A stretch of DNA of 64,000 bases from an uncultured Bacteroidales bacterium (GTDB taxonomy: Bacteria; Bacteroidota; Bacteroidia; Bacteroidales; UBA932), in the NCBI GenBank assembly GCA_946403855.1, contig CAMJBH010000010.1, positions 24,109 through 88,108 on the forward strand, given 5' to 3'. Below, in pieces: positions 9,858 to 17,324 of this stretch (position 1 is the stretch's first letter; every line of letters begins with the position of its first letter). Both the position numbers and the translations under genes were made by a program. Below the pieces are notes generated by a model. The model saw only the letters and a program-made list of their open reading frames with translations, had not been told where the DNA came from and made no database searches.

Positions 9858-11350
9858 AAAGAACAAGAGTAAGATTCGCGCCGTCCCCTACCGGGCCGCT
9901 CCACATGGGCGGAGTGCGCACAGCGCTTTATAACTATCTGTTCGCCAAGAAGAACGGAGGAGACTTCATTCTCAGAATAGAGGATACCGACTCTCACCGT
10001 TTCGTCCCTGGCGCAGAGCAGTACATAATTGAGTCGCTCCGCTGGTGCGGCATCATTCCCAACGAGGGAGTGGGTGTAGAGGGTGCCAACCCCCATGCCC
10101 CCTACCGTCAGTCGGAACGCCGCGGCATCTACAGGAAGTACGCCGAGCAGCTTATAGAGAACGGCTATGCATACTATGCCTTCGACACGGCTGAAGAGCT
10201 GGAAAAGGCACGGTCCGAAGCCGAAGCTGCCGGGCAGACCTTCATCTACAATGCAGCAACGCGCGGTTCGCTCCGCAACTCCCTGACGCTCAGCCAGGAG
10301 GAGGTGAGCCAGCTGCTCAACTCCCGCAGCGACTGGACCATACGTTTCCGCATGCCCGAAGAGCGCACCGTGCAGATGGACGACATCATCAGGGGGCACA
10401 TAGAAGTCGAGACTTCCACCCTCGACGACAAAGTCCTCTGGAAGAGGGCGGATGAACTGCCCACCTACCACCTGGCCAATATAGTGGACGACCACCTGAT
10501 GGAAATAAGCCACGTCATACGTGGAGAGGAGTGGCTTCCTTCGCTTCCGTTGCACTACCTGCTGTACGAGGCTTTCGGCTGGGAAAGGCCCCTGTTTGCA
10601 CATCTTCCGCTGCTCCTGAAGCCTGTCGGAAACGGCAAGCTGAGCAAGCGCGACGGCGACAAAATGGGTTTCCCGGTGTTCCCTCTCAAATGGGTATCGC
10701 CGGAGGGCGAGGTTTCCCGCGGATACCGCGAGGACGGATACTTCCCCGATGCTTTCGTGAATCTGCTTGCGCTTCTGGGTTGGAATCCTGGCACAGAACA
10801 GGAGATCTTCTCCATGGACGAGCTGATCGAGGCTTTCTCGCTCGAAAAGGTGGGCAAGTCCGGCGCCAAGTTCAACCCCGACAAAGCCAAGTGGTTCAAT
10901 AAGGAGTACCTCCGTATGCGCTCCGACGAGGAGCTTACGGGCTTGTTCATGCCTGTTCTGGCGGAACATGGAATCAATGCCGAGCCTAACAGGGTGAAGG
11001 AAATCGTAGCCCTCATTAAGGAGAGAGCCACATTTGTATCCGATTTCTGGGATATAGCCTGGTATCTCTTCAAGGCTCCGGAAGAATACGTACAGAAAGA
11101 TGCCGCCAAGTTCTGGAAAAGCGAGAATGTCCAGATGGCAGGCGAAGCACTCACGGCCACATCCTCCGCACAGGAAATGGAAGAATATATCCGTGCCAAG
11201 GAATGGCCCATGGGCAAGGTGATGAACTGCATACGCCTTGCTCTGACGGGTTCGTCCAACGGACTCGGAATAGCTGATATAATGCGTTTCATAGGCCGGG
11301 AGGAAGCCCTTGCACGCTTCCATAGGGCCGAAGAGCGGTTGATTATATAA
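9854..11350 (+). CDS. gltX: Glutamyl-tRNA synthetase, class I
   Basis: Charges tRNA-Glu with glutamate. The class I signatures are visible: the HIGH-equivalent HMGG (residues 17-20, in PSPTGPLHMGG) and the KMSKS-equivalent KLSKR (262-266). The 498-residue length fits bacterial GltX. Whether it discriminates tRNA-Glu from tRNA-Gln cannot be told from the window. Its 4-bp overlap with ftsZ makes it the last gene of the dcw transcription unit; a two-level inverted repeat at 11436-11512 follows. The 579-residue frame on the opposite strand is a shadow. Confidence 0.97.
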   Translation: MKRTRVRFAPSPTGPLHMGGVRTALYNYLFAKKNGGDFILRIEDTDSHRFVPGAEQYIIESLRWCGIIPNEGVGVEGANPHAPYRQSERRGIYRKYAEQLIENGYAYYAFDTAEELEKARSEAEAAGQTFIYNAATRGSLRNSLTLSQEEVSQLLNSRSDWTIRFRMPEERTVQMDDIIRGHIEVETSTLDDKVLWKRADELPTYHLANIVDDHLMEISHVIRGEEWLPSLPLHYLLYEAFGWERPLFAHLPLLLKPVGNGKLSKRDGDKMGFPVFPLKWVSPEGEVSRGYREDGYFPDAFVNLLALLGWNPGTEQEIFSMDELIEAFSLEKVGKSGAKFNPDKAKWFNKEYLRMRSDEELTGLFMPVLAEHGINAEPNRVKEIVALIKERATFVSDFWDIAWYLFKAPEEYVQKDAAKFWKSENVQMAGEALTATSSAQEMEEYIRAKEWPMGKVMNCIRLALTGSSNGLGIADIMRFIGREEALARFHRAEERLII

Positions 11351-11435
11351 TGACGGGGCACGGGCTTTGGACAAGGTCCGGTCCCGTTGCCGACTTACTT
11401 TCCCCCCGGCTGCAGCTTAGCGGCTGACTCTGAAT

Positions 11436-11512
11436 AGTCCGGGACCGGATGAAATCGACGCTGCGTTGTTTCTAGGGTTTAGCAGCTGAGACAGAAAACC
11501 GGTCCCGGGACT
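11436..11512 (+). terminator. Two-level hairpin after gltX, probable dcw-operon terminator
   Basis: Arms AGTCCGGGACCGG (11436-11448) and CCGGTCCCGGGACT (11499-11512) pair with a one-base bulge, and an inner GCTGC/GCAGC pair (11460-11464, 11482-11486) forms a second hairpin. GTTTTAT follows. A related but diverged tract with GGTCCGGTCCCG lies at about 11373-11384. The rest of the 237-bp gap 11351-11587 shows no gene. Confidence 0.55.
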
Positions 11513-11587
11513 GTTTTATACAGGGGAATTCCAGCTTGGAATGGTATTTGCGTATAGTCTCTTCAGAAGCTTTAAAACTATCCAATT

Positions 11588-12040
11588 ATGAAATCAATCA
11601 GAATCATCGCTTTGCTATTTACAGCAGCAATTTTCAGTACCGGATGTAGCAGATACTACTTCCCGGGGCCGAGTTCGGAGCGCAATTCAGGCATGACTGT
11701 GATCGATTACGAAGTCTCTTCGAGCAATTGGAGAGAGCTTAACGGAATGTTTGAGGTTGTGCTGAACGTGCCGCAAATCACCTATGACGTCGTGAACGAC
11801 GGAAACGTACAGATATCCCGGCGTTACCCGGGCGAAAATAACGGGACCGATATCCTTACCCCCCTGCCGTGCATCAGGACCGATGTCACCCAAACCCAAG
11901 ACGGCAGCGACTACTATTACACGACATTCATCGACTATGAATGGTCGGCGGGCACCGTAAGCATCTACGTAACCACGTCGGACCTCTATACCGGCGACCG
12001 TCCCGGCACCATGTACTTCAGAGTGTTCGTGAACAACTGA
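11588..12040 (+). CDS. Small hypothetical lipoprotein
   Basis: I do not recognise this 150-residue protein. It begins with a lipoprotein signal peptide (MKSIRIIALLFTAAIFSTGC), whose Cys20 would be acylated. The rest is Tyr/Asp/Thr-rich with alternating hydrophobic residues, suggesting a small beta-sandwich. It ends in a beta-strand-like FRVFVNN, common at the ends of secreted Bacteroidota proteins. It stands alone between the gltX terminator and a convergent gene, sharing the bidirectional terminator at 12103-12143. An envelope location is inferred; function is unknown. Confidence 0.75.
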   Translation: MKSIRIIALLFTAAIFSTGCSRYYFPGPSSERNSGMTVIDYEVSSSNWRELNGMFEVVLNVPQITYDVVNDGNVQISRRYPGENNGTDILTPLPCIRTDVTQTQDGSDYYYTTFIDYEWSAGTVSIYVTTSDLYTGDRPGTMYFRVFVNN

Positions 12041-12102
12041 TAGCTCAGCGTCCCCTTCGGGGCCACCACAAGAATCATCTTTCGCCTGTATATCAGCACT
12101 TA

Positions 12103-12143
12103 AGCAACGGACCCCTGGGAGTTTTTCCCAGGGGTCCGTTGCT
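12103..12143. terminator. Bidirectional terminator between convergent genes
   Basis: Perfect 18-bp inverted repeat, AGCAACGGACCCCTGGGA (12103-12120) and its complement (12126-12143), around a GTTTT loop. It sits between the + strand lipoprotein gene ending at 12040 and the - strand gene ending at 12158, so it can serve both. Flanking T tracts are weak. Confidence 0.7.
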
Positions 12144-12157
12144 AATTACCAAACTCG

Positions 12158-12754
12158 CTAAAATGTGTAACTGAGATTGATAGCTGTTGAAGTTTCTGTC
12201 GAAGAAAAACTGTAAAGACGCGTCACGGCGAAGTCACATTCCAAAGCTAAGCGGAAGCGCCACACCTGAACTCCGATTCTGCCGCCAATGATACCGTATG
12301 GATAATGGGTTAATTCGTTATTGTCAAGACGTTTGTAGATCATATATCCGGCTCCAGCGCCAACCCCGATATATGGACTGGCAAGTCTTGTAGGGCAGAT
12401 GTTATAATCGGCTAAGGCTTTAAGGGCGGCTTGGTTACAGAAAAAGTCAAATATCGGGTAACCCGGTCCCGTATAGGACGAATGGCCCTTGCCGCACTTG
12501 AAGTTCAACTGGCCTCCGACGTCAACGTGTTCGGTGAGTGCGTACCTGTATTCAAGATACACTCCTGGTCCGAATTCTCTTCCCGGACCACCAACAAAAC
12601 CGAGTATGCCGAACATATTAATTCCACCGCCGATTTCATAATGATGCGACCCTTCGTACAATTGGTCTCCGGTCCGTTTGGTCGATACGTCCTGTGCAAA
12701 AGCGCTGACAGAGACCGATATCAGGAACAGAGCGAAACAAAATATTCTTTTCAT
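12158..12754 (-). CDS. Outer-membrane beta-barrel protein, unknown function
   Basis: 198-residue protein with a signal peptide (MKRIFCFALFLISVSVSAFAQ, cleavage after AFAQ). I chose the ATG at 12754 because the upstream in-frame extension (to 12814) is not signal-like. The mature part has alternating Gly/aromatic strands (YEIGGGINMFG, GVYLEYRYALTEHVDVGG, GVGAGAGYMIY, IGGRIGVQVW) and ends INLSYTF, the terminal aromatic signal of an outer-membrane barrel. It resembles the opacity-type 8-stranded barrel fold by pattern only. Probably transcribed from the -7 box at 12899-12907 with a long leader. Confidence 0.8.
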   Translation of the reverse strand: MKRIFCFALFLISVSVSAFAQDVSTKRTGDQLYEGSHHYEIGGGINMFGILGFVGGPGREFGPGVYLEYRYALTEHVDVGGQLNFKCGKGHSSYTGPGYPIFDFFCNQAALKALADYNICPTRLASPYIGVGAGAGYMIYKRLDNNELTHYPYGIIGGRIGVQVWRFRLALECDFAVTRLYSFSSTETSTAINLSYTF

Positions 12755-12898
12755 AATATGAATCTTTATAACATCATAATAAAGATGCAAAAAACGCGCA
12801 AAACGTTTCGCCACTGACTATTTTTACCCGCAGCCAACCGAGCGGCTGCACCTCAGAAGATTGCAAGAGCTTGCATTTTCTTGATTAAGTGTTGAGTT

Positions 12899-12907
12899 GC
12901 AAAGTTA
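12899..12907 (-). promoter_or_regulatory. -7 box TAACTTTGC with long leader for the barrel gene
   Basis: Perfect Bacteroidota -7 element read on the - strand. A transcript starting just below it would have a leader of about 140 nt before the ATG at 12754. That leader includes a hairpin at 12830-12849 (GCAGCC...GGCTGC). No clear -33 TTTG is seen. Confidence 0.5.
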
Positions 12908-12971
12908 CCTTTTTTAAAGGGACATGCCCTGGGGATATATAGCGGTGGCGCTTAATTCTTTGTCTCTCAGC

Positions 12972-13023
12972 CACTTCCGCAATCTGCCTGCATGTTATTT
13001 GATGCAGGCAGATTGCGTAAGTG
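12972..13023. repeat. 22-bp inverted repeat in the 12755-13110 gap
   Basis: Arms CACTTCCGCAATCTGCCTGC (continuing AT, 12972-12993) and 13002-13023 pair with a single mismatch around an 8-nt loop. No T tract follows on either strand, so a simple intrinsic terminator is unlikely. Between it and the tRNA terminator, and between it and the 12899 promoter, I see no gene; a 62-codon frame here (12885-13073, -) has no recognisable features. Confidence 0.6.
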
Positions 13024-13082
13024 ACTACGAACCAGGGAGTTGTCCGCCACCAACCTACAGGGAGGAGGAGCATTTAAAAGAA

Positions 13083-13109
13083 AAGAGCTGACTTAAAAAG
13101 TCAGCTCTT
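13083..13109 (-). terminator. Terminator of tRNA-Leu
   Basis: Perfect 12-bp stem AAGAGCTGACTT/AAGTCAGCTCTT with a 3-nt loop, immediately downstream (- strand) of the tRNA 3' end and followed by TTCTTTTAAA. A canonical intrinsic terminator. Confidence 0.85.
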
Positions 13110-13110
13110 G

Positions 13111-13193
13111 TGCGCGAGATGAGACTCGAACTCACACAGGTTTTACCCCACTAGCTCCTGAAACTAGCGCGTCTACCATTTCGCCACCCGCGC
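13111..13193 (-). tRNA. tRNA-Leu (anticodon CAG)
   Basis: 83-nt cloverleaf on the - strand: acceptor GCGCGGG pairs with CTCGCGC, discriminator A at 13111, no encoded CCA. The anticodon arm is CTAGT-TTCAGGA-GCTAG with CAG in the loop, followed by a long variable arm typical of Leu. The T-arm loop is GTTCGAGTC. A -7 promoter box lies directly upstream and a perfect terminator downstream, so it is transcribed alone. Confidence 0.95.
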
Positions 13194-13205
13194 TCGGATT
13201 GGACT

Positions 13206-13214
13206 GCAAATATA
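13206..13214 (-). promoter_or_regulatory. Promoter -7 box of tRNA-Leu
   Basis: TATATTTGC on the - strand, 12 bp upstream of the tRNA 5' end; it matches TAnnTTTG exactly. The -33 region is T-rich (TTTTCTG) without a clear TTTG. Confidence 0.7.
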
Positions 13215-13222
13215 CAATTTTT

Positions 13223-13771
13223 TCAGAAAATGTACGATATTGTGAGCAGAATATCGTTAGGAAGAATGAAAATTTTCTCTCCTTCTCCGTTCATCCGCCC
13301 GCAATGGAGGCATTCATAAACTTTGTATTTGTCATAGCCGCCCCACAATCCCATTCCGATATCAAGGTTCAGGTGTGTATTCAACATAAAGGTGTAGCCG
13401 GCAGAAAGCCCTCCGCCATAGCGGTCTCCTTCTGAAGCCGCGGGAGAAGAAAAGCCCCCGAAATTGTATTCCTGCCACTTCAGTTTGCCGCCCAGCCACC
13501 AGCCGGAGTAAATATGCCATGGCCAGAAACGCGCCCCGGCCTCCACGCTTCGCTGACGGTCGGCGACTTGGGCGTCGCCTTTCTGCCAGTAGAAGGGGTT
13601 ATACTTTACTCCGGCAAGCAAAGTCCACCGTCTGGCAATACCGCAGGACGCTTCCACATTCAACGTCCCATAATCCAAGTAGTCCAACACATTTGTCGTT
13701 ACTGAATAATTTTGTGCTCCGACTACAACCCACAGGAAGAGACCTGCGGCTGCCGACAGTAAGTTTTTCAT
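13223..13771 (-). CDS. DUF3575-family outer-membrane protein
   Basis: 182 residues from the ATG at 13771 (MKNLLSAAAGLFLWVVVGAQ, a signal peptide); upstream in-frame codons overlap the preceding gene and are not used. The pattern after the signal (TNVLDYLDYGTLNVEAS, ARRWTLLAGVKYNPF, GARFWPWHIYSGWW, GYTFMLNTHLNLDIGMGLWGG, ending LLTISYIF) matches the DUF3575 family of Bacteroidota barrel-like proteins, often encoded next to fimbrial or lipoprotein genes. It follows the 13782-15362 lipoprotein gene by 10 bp, so the two are probably one transcript and one surface complex. Function unknown. Confidence 0.85.
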   Translation of the reverse strand: MKNLLSAAAGLFLWVVVGAQNYSVTTNVLDYLDYGTLNVEASCGIARRWTLLAGVKYNPFYWQKGDAQVADRQRSVEAGARFWPWHIYSGWWLGGKLKWQEYNFGGFSSPAASEGDRYGGGLSAGYTFMLNTHLNLDIGMGLWGGYDKYKVYECLHCGRMNGEGEKIFILPNDILLTISYIF

Positions 13772-13781
13772 AGTATAAGTT

Positions 13782-15362
13782 TTAATTTCCATATCGAGTA
13801 AAAGCTTCATTGATAACGCCTTTGAAGGAAGGATAGTAGCTGAGCATCTTGGCCTGGAGCACTTCCATATCAACCACATCCGACGTAAACAAGGGAGGCA
13901 GTTTGTCTATCCCCAGTCCCCGCTCATCCAGAAACATGAGCAGCTGCGGGGCGAACCAGTACCCTGTGCCGAACAAAGCCGACGACTCCTTGTAGTGCCT
14001 ACGGTACAACGCACTCTGCAAATAGAACGCATAGTTCTCAGCTATCTCGCAATAAGGGTAATCATCGTCGTCGCGGGAGCCGTAATTATCATGGCTGGCA
14101 GAAGACACCAAGGACTTAAGGGCAAATTGGGCGTAATGGGCCCACCATTCTTTACCGGCCAGGGAGAAATGACCGCCATGGGCAAAAGCATGCATCGCAT
14201 GAGCGTAGATGTCTGAATAAGTCTCAGCCCCTTTGACCCCCAGGACAACGTCTGGAGGCAGCAGCTTTACTATGGGGGTAAAATTTCCAAGTGCCTGGAC
14301 CAGAGGCTCGTAAGTCTCAATCAACACGCCATGGTGCATCATCAGAGGTAACTCACCGTTCCATATCTGCAGGTTCCATATTCTGAAATCTTTGGGAGGC
14401 GCCGGCAGTGATTCAGGAAACTCCGCCACAGCTTCCATATAATCATAACCCGCATTATTCACCGCACAGCGGGTGAGCAGTTTACGCTCCGAACCGGAAT
14501 CGATCAGAACATTCAGCCCGGACTGCTCATGCTTGCCCAGACCGGAGGTAGAAGCCGGAATGAGGATCAGGTTCATGCCCTGGCTGAAGCCCTTGACATT
14601 CTGGAACACCAGCCTGTATCGCACCGCCGTATTAAACGTCCTGGACATCTTGTAATAACCTTCTTCGTCGGTGTAACATGTGCTGAACTTCACAAAAGCA
14701 TTGCAGCACACTTTTACTCCCTTTACACCAACAGGTTCCTCATCGAAGCCTGGATCCATAATGGCAATCCTGCCGCTAGGCCTCGCAGACTCAGTTTCGG
14801 AACCTGCTTTAGTGTAAAGGTCCATGTTGCCGGTGAGCCTGTAAGCCTCCATTTCCACGGCATCCCAATCAATCCCGTCCGACTTCGTGGAAGGATTATG
14901 CTCGGCTATAAAACACTCGTCAAGTCTTTCATAGCGTATGCCCTTAGGAAACTCAAAACCCACAGGCACAACTGCATACTGCCATGTTATCTGACCCTCG
15001 GGTACCGATGGATCATGATACCAGTCTCCGTCTTTCAGGATGCGGTAATCGAGCGGATGGTCGATAAGCTCGAGGCCAGCCGAAAGCAGCGAATTCATTT
15101 GTTCCTCATCTTTGGGCAAAAAGCGCACATAGTAATCGGTTGGATCAATGGTGGTCCTCCCTGCCCCGGCAGGTACCACGGACTGCAGAGCCTTGGACAT
15201 ATTCACAACTGAATAAGGATCCTGGAGCTGCTCGCCCAGCACAATCATATCGTGTGACAGTTCTTCTCCCGAACTGTCTGGCTTCTCCCAAAAGAAGACG
15301 CCTTCTTTGGAACAACCGAACGCAGCAAAAGCAACGGCAAGACATGTAATGAACTTCTTCAT
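13782..15362 (-). CDS. Large Bacteroidota lipoprotein of unknown function
   Basis: 526 residues starting MKKFITCLAVAFAAFGCSKE, a lipoprotein signal with Cys17. The N-terminal third (PTDYYVRFLPKDEEQMNSLL, then DHPLDYRILKDGDWYHDP) is a pattern I associate with an unnamed family of Bacteroidales surface lipoproteins. Residues about 215-245 (GVKGVKVCCNAFVKFSTCYTD) look like a CarboxypepD-regulatory-like Ig fold. A histidine-containing stretch (YAHAMHAFAHGGHFSLAGKEWW) lies around residue 385; I see no definite HExxH metalloprotease motif. Co-transcribed with the downstream DUF3575 gene. The -7 region (about 15385-15393) is only near-consensus. Confidence 0.85.
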   Translation of the reverse strand: MKKFITCLAVAFAAFGCSKEGVFFWEKPDSSGEELSHDMIVLGEQLQDPYSVVNMSKALQSVVPAGAGRTTIDPTDYYVRFLPKDEEQMNSLLSAGLELIDHPLDYRILKDGDWYHDPSVPEGQITWQYAVVPVGFEFPKGIRYERLDECFIAEHNPSTKSDGIDWDAVEMEAYRLTGNMDLYTKAGSETESARPSGRIAIMDPGFDEEPVGVKGVKVCCNAFVKFSTCYTDEEGYYKMSRTFNTAVRYRLVFQNVKGFSQGMNLILIPASTSGLGKHEQSGLNVLIDSGSERKLLTRCAVNNAGYDYMEAVAEFPESLPAPPKDFRIWNLQIWNGELPLMMHHGVLIETYEPLVQALGNFTPIVKLLPPDVVLGVKGAETYSDIYAHAMHAFAHGGHFSLAGKEWWAHYAQFALKSLVSSASHDNYGSRDDDDYPYCEIAENYAFYLQSALYRRHYKESSALFGTGYWFAPQLLMFLDERGLGIDKLPPLFTSDVVDMEVLQAKMLSYYPSFKGVINEAFTRYGN

Positions 15363-15435
15363 AGTTTTTCGTTTAGTTTCGTTGCAAAGATGAAAGCTTT
15401 TATCCGTTTAAAAAAGTGTCGCCACTCTTATTTGC

Positions 15436-15468
15436 AAAAACGGCCCTCCGCGCATGCGGAGAGCCGTT
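15436..15468 (-). terminator. Terminator of the ftsY-dcuB gene run
   Basis: Stem CGGCC-CTCCGC/GCGGAG-GCCG with a GCAT loop and one unpaired base, then TTTTT when read on the - strand (15436-15440). It lies 23 bp beyond the dcuB stop. Confidence 0.85.
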
Positions 15469-15490
15469 ATCAAAGCACACAGCCGGGAAC

Positions 15491-16867
15491 TTATTGCACA
15501 AAACCAGCAAAGTAACCGGCAAAGATGACATTCGTAATGAGGTATCCGACCACCGTGGCAACGATGACGCTTATCAAACCAGGCATCATAAAGCTGTGGT
15601 TCAGAAGGTACTTACCGATAACAGTGGTTCCTGAACGGTCGAAGTTGACCGTGGCGATATCGGAAGGGTAATTGGGGATGAAGAAGTAGCCGTAAACGCT
15701 CGGGAGCACACCCAGAAGCACCGGACCTGCGATACCCAGTTCATAAGCGAGCGGCAGCATGGCCACCACCACCGCACCCTGGGAATTGATAAGGACCGAC
15801 ACCAGGAAGAACACGAAGGCTATGCTCCATGGATAGCTGGTAACGATGCCCGAGAGCATCTGCTTCATCTCTTCCATATAGTTGCCGAAATAGGTATCGG
15901 CAAGCCAGGCAATGCCATATATGGCAACCACCGCTACCATACCGGACTGCCACACGGCTCCAGCGACTGCTTTCTTGGGAGAGGCCTTGCAGAACATGAT
16001 GTTGCAGGCCGCAGCCATAAGCATAATAATCTGGATGCAGATGTTCATCTTGGGCAGGTTCACCGCCTGAGCCACCGTTCTGCCGTCGGAGACATGGAAC
16101 ATCTGAAGGAACGCGAAGGCCACGATGATCAGGAGCGACCCCAGGAATATAAACACGGAAGCTTTTGCCTGCGGAGTAATCTGCTTGTCGAGGGTGGTGG
16201 CGGTATTGCCATACATATAAGCATACTGTTCCGGATCGGACTTACGCTTGATGAACTCGGGATCTTTGTCCAGGTCTTTGCCGCGTTTGTAAGAAGCAAG
16301 TGAGGCGCACATGAGGCCGATGACGCATGAAGGAATGGTGACCATGAGCACCTGAGGGATAGACACCATGTAGCCATTGGCGTTGGAAATTGTCACGAAC
16401 GCCACCACGGCAGCTGCAATTGGCGAGCAGGTTATTCCCACCTGGGAAGCCACCGACGCCACACCGCAGGGGCGCTCGGGGCGAATGTTCTTCTTGAGAG
16501 CTATGTCGCAGATAATAGGCATGATAGTATAGACCACATGCCCCGTACCCACAAGCACGGTGAGGAAGAAGGTCACAAGGGGGCCCAGAAAAGTAATATG
16601 CTCAGGATGCTTCCGGAGCATCTTTTCCGCTATCTGAATCATCCAGTCCATACCCCCGGAAGCCTGAAGGGTTCCGGCGCAGGTGACCGCCGCAATGATG
16701 ATATAGATAACATCGGTGGGAGGGGTGCCGGGCTGGAGCCCGAAGCCGAATACCAGAATGGCCAAGCCAATTCCGGAAATGGCACCAAGTGCAAGGCTGC
16801 CATAGCGCGAGCCTACATACAGAGCTGCCAGCACGATGAGCAGCTCGACGATCATGGCGAATGACAT
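15491..16867 (-). CDS. dcuB: Anaerobic C4-dicarboxylate transporter, Dcu family
   Basis: 458-residue polytopic inner-membrane protein of the DcuA/DcuB family, exchanging fumarate, malate or aspartate for succinate. Family-like segments include TGHVVYTIMPIICDIALKK, RPERPCGVASVASQVGITC with SPIAAAVVAF, and near the end LPSVYGYFFIPNYPSDIATV followed by FDRSGTT. This role fits a succinate-excreting anaerobe. DcuA and DcuB cannot be told apart by eye. Met1 (16867) and Met5 (16855) are both possible starts. It is the last gene of an eight-gene - strand run, 9 bp after the PPC gene. Confidence 0.92.
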   Translation of the reverse strand: MSFAMIVELLIVLAALYVGSRYGSLALGAISGIGLAILVFGFGLQPGTPPTDVIYIIIAAVTCAGTLQASGGMDWMIQIAEKMLRKHPEHITFLGPLVTFFLTVLVGTGHVVYTIMPIICDIALKKNIRPERPCGVASVASQVGITCSPIAAAVVAFVTISNANGYMVSIPQVLMVTIPSCVIGLMCASLASYKRGKDLDKDPEFIKRKSDPEQYAYMYGNTATTLDKQITPQAKASVFIFLGSLLIIVAFAFLQMFHVSDGRTVAQAVNLPKMNICIQIIMLMAAACNIMFCKASPKKAVAGAVWQSGMVAVVAIYGIAWLADTYFGNYMEEMKQMLSGIVTSYPWSIAFVFFLVSVLINSQGAVVVAMLPLAYELGIAGPVLLGVLPSVYGYFFIPNYPSDIATVNFDRSGTTVIGKYLLNHSFMMPGLISVIVATVVGYLITNVIFAGYFAGFVQ

Positions 16868-16876
16868 ATCCAGGGA

Positions 16877-17314
16877 TTATAGTTTATACAGATTCAATCC
16901 GGTTTCGGGGTCGAAGACCCTCTCAAGCACAGCGTCGTAGAAATCTTCCACTATCAGTTCACAAGCGCCGTTCACGCGGGCGCTGAGAAGATGTCCGCCC
17001 ACACAGGTATAATCCCTGCGGCTCGCAGTGATGTGAATGTGCAGGTACGGAGACATGGGCTCGTCGGGCTTTTGGGAAAAGTTGCCGGTGAGGTTGGTAA
17101 TCTCCATCTGCTCGTTAAAGGTCTTGTCCACGTACTGTTTGGTAGCCGGATCCAGAAAGCGGAAAGTCGCCTCGTTGATGGCTCCGATACCGCTCACAGA
17201 CCCCGCATAAATATCCATTTCTTCACAGAATGCAGCAATTGCCGAACAAATCTCCACATGATTGTCCAGGCTCAGCACATACTTGAAATCAGATACTTGT
17301 GTGTACTTATACAT
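16877..17314 (-). CDS. PPC/DUF296-domain protein
   Basis: 145-residue single-domain protein of the PPC (plant and prokaryote conserved, DUF296) family. The fold-defining motifs are present: GSVSGIGAINEATF near residue 40 and HIHITASRRDYTCVGGHL near residues 92-109, whose histidines form the predicted metal site. Prokaryotic members are small trimeric proteins, sometimes annotated as DNA-binding because plant homologues carry AT-hooks; no AT-hook is seen here. Function is unknown. It lies 10 bp after dsbD and 9 bp before dcuB. Confidence 0.9.
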   Translation of the reverse strand: MYKYTQVSDFKYVLSLDNHVEICSAIAAFCEEMDIYAGSVSGIGAINEATFRFLDPATKQYVDKTFNEQMEITNLTGNFSQKPDEPMSPYLHIHITASRRDYTCVGGHLLSARVNGACELIVEDFYDAVLERVFDPETGLNLYKL

Positions 17315-17324
17315 ATGCTCGTGT

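Noticed and set aside
9635..11374. 579-codon open frame opposite gltX
   Set aside because: Same reason; long antisense frames are expected with GC-biased third positions, and GltX on the + strand is complete.
12103..12143. Hairpin tested as a fifth member of the H1-H4 family
   Set aside because: Its loop is only GTTTT, without the RTMAAAY...AAA pattern; an ordinary bidirectional terminator explains it.
12885..13073. 62-codon ORF (-) near tRNA-Leu
   Set aside because: It overlaps a promoter box and a 22-bp hairpin, has no family pattern, and its composition fits non-coding sequence.
13111..13193. tRNA-Leu as an attachment site of an integrated element
   Set aside because: No integrase gene and no duplicated tRNA 3' end were seen in the neighbouring sequence.
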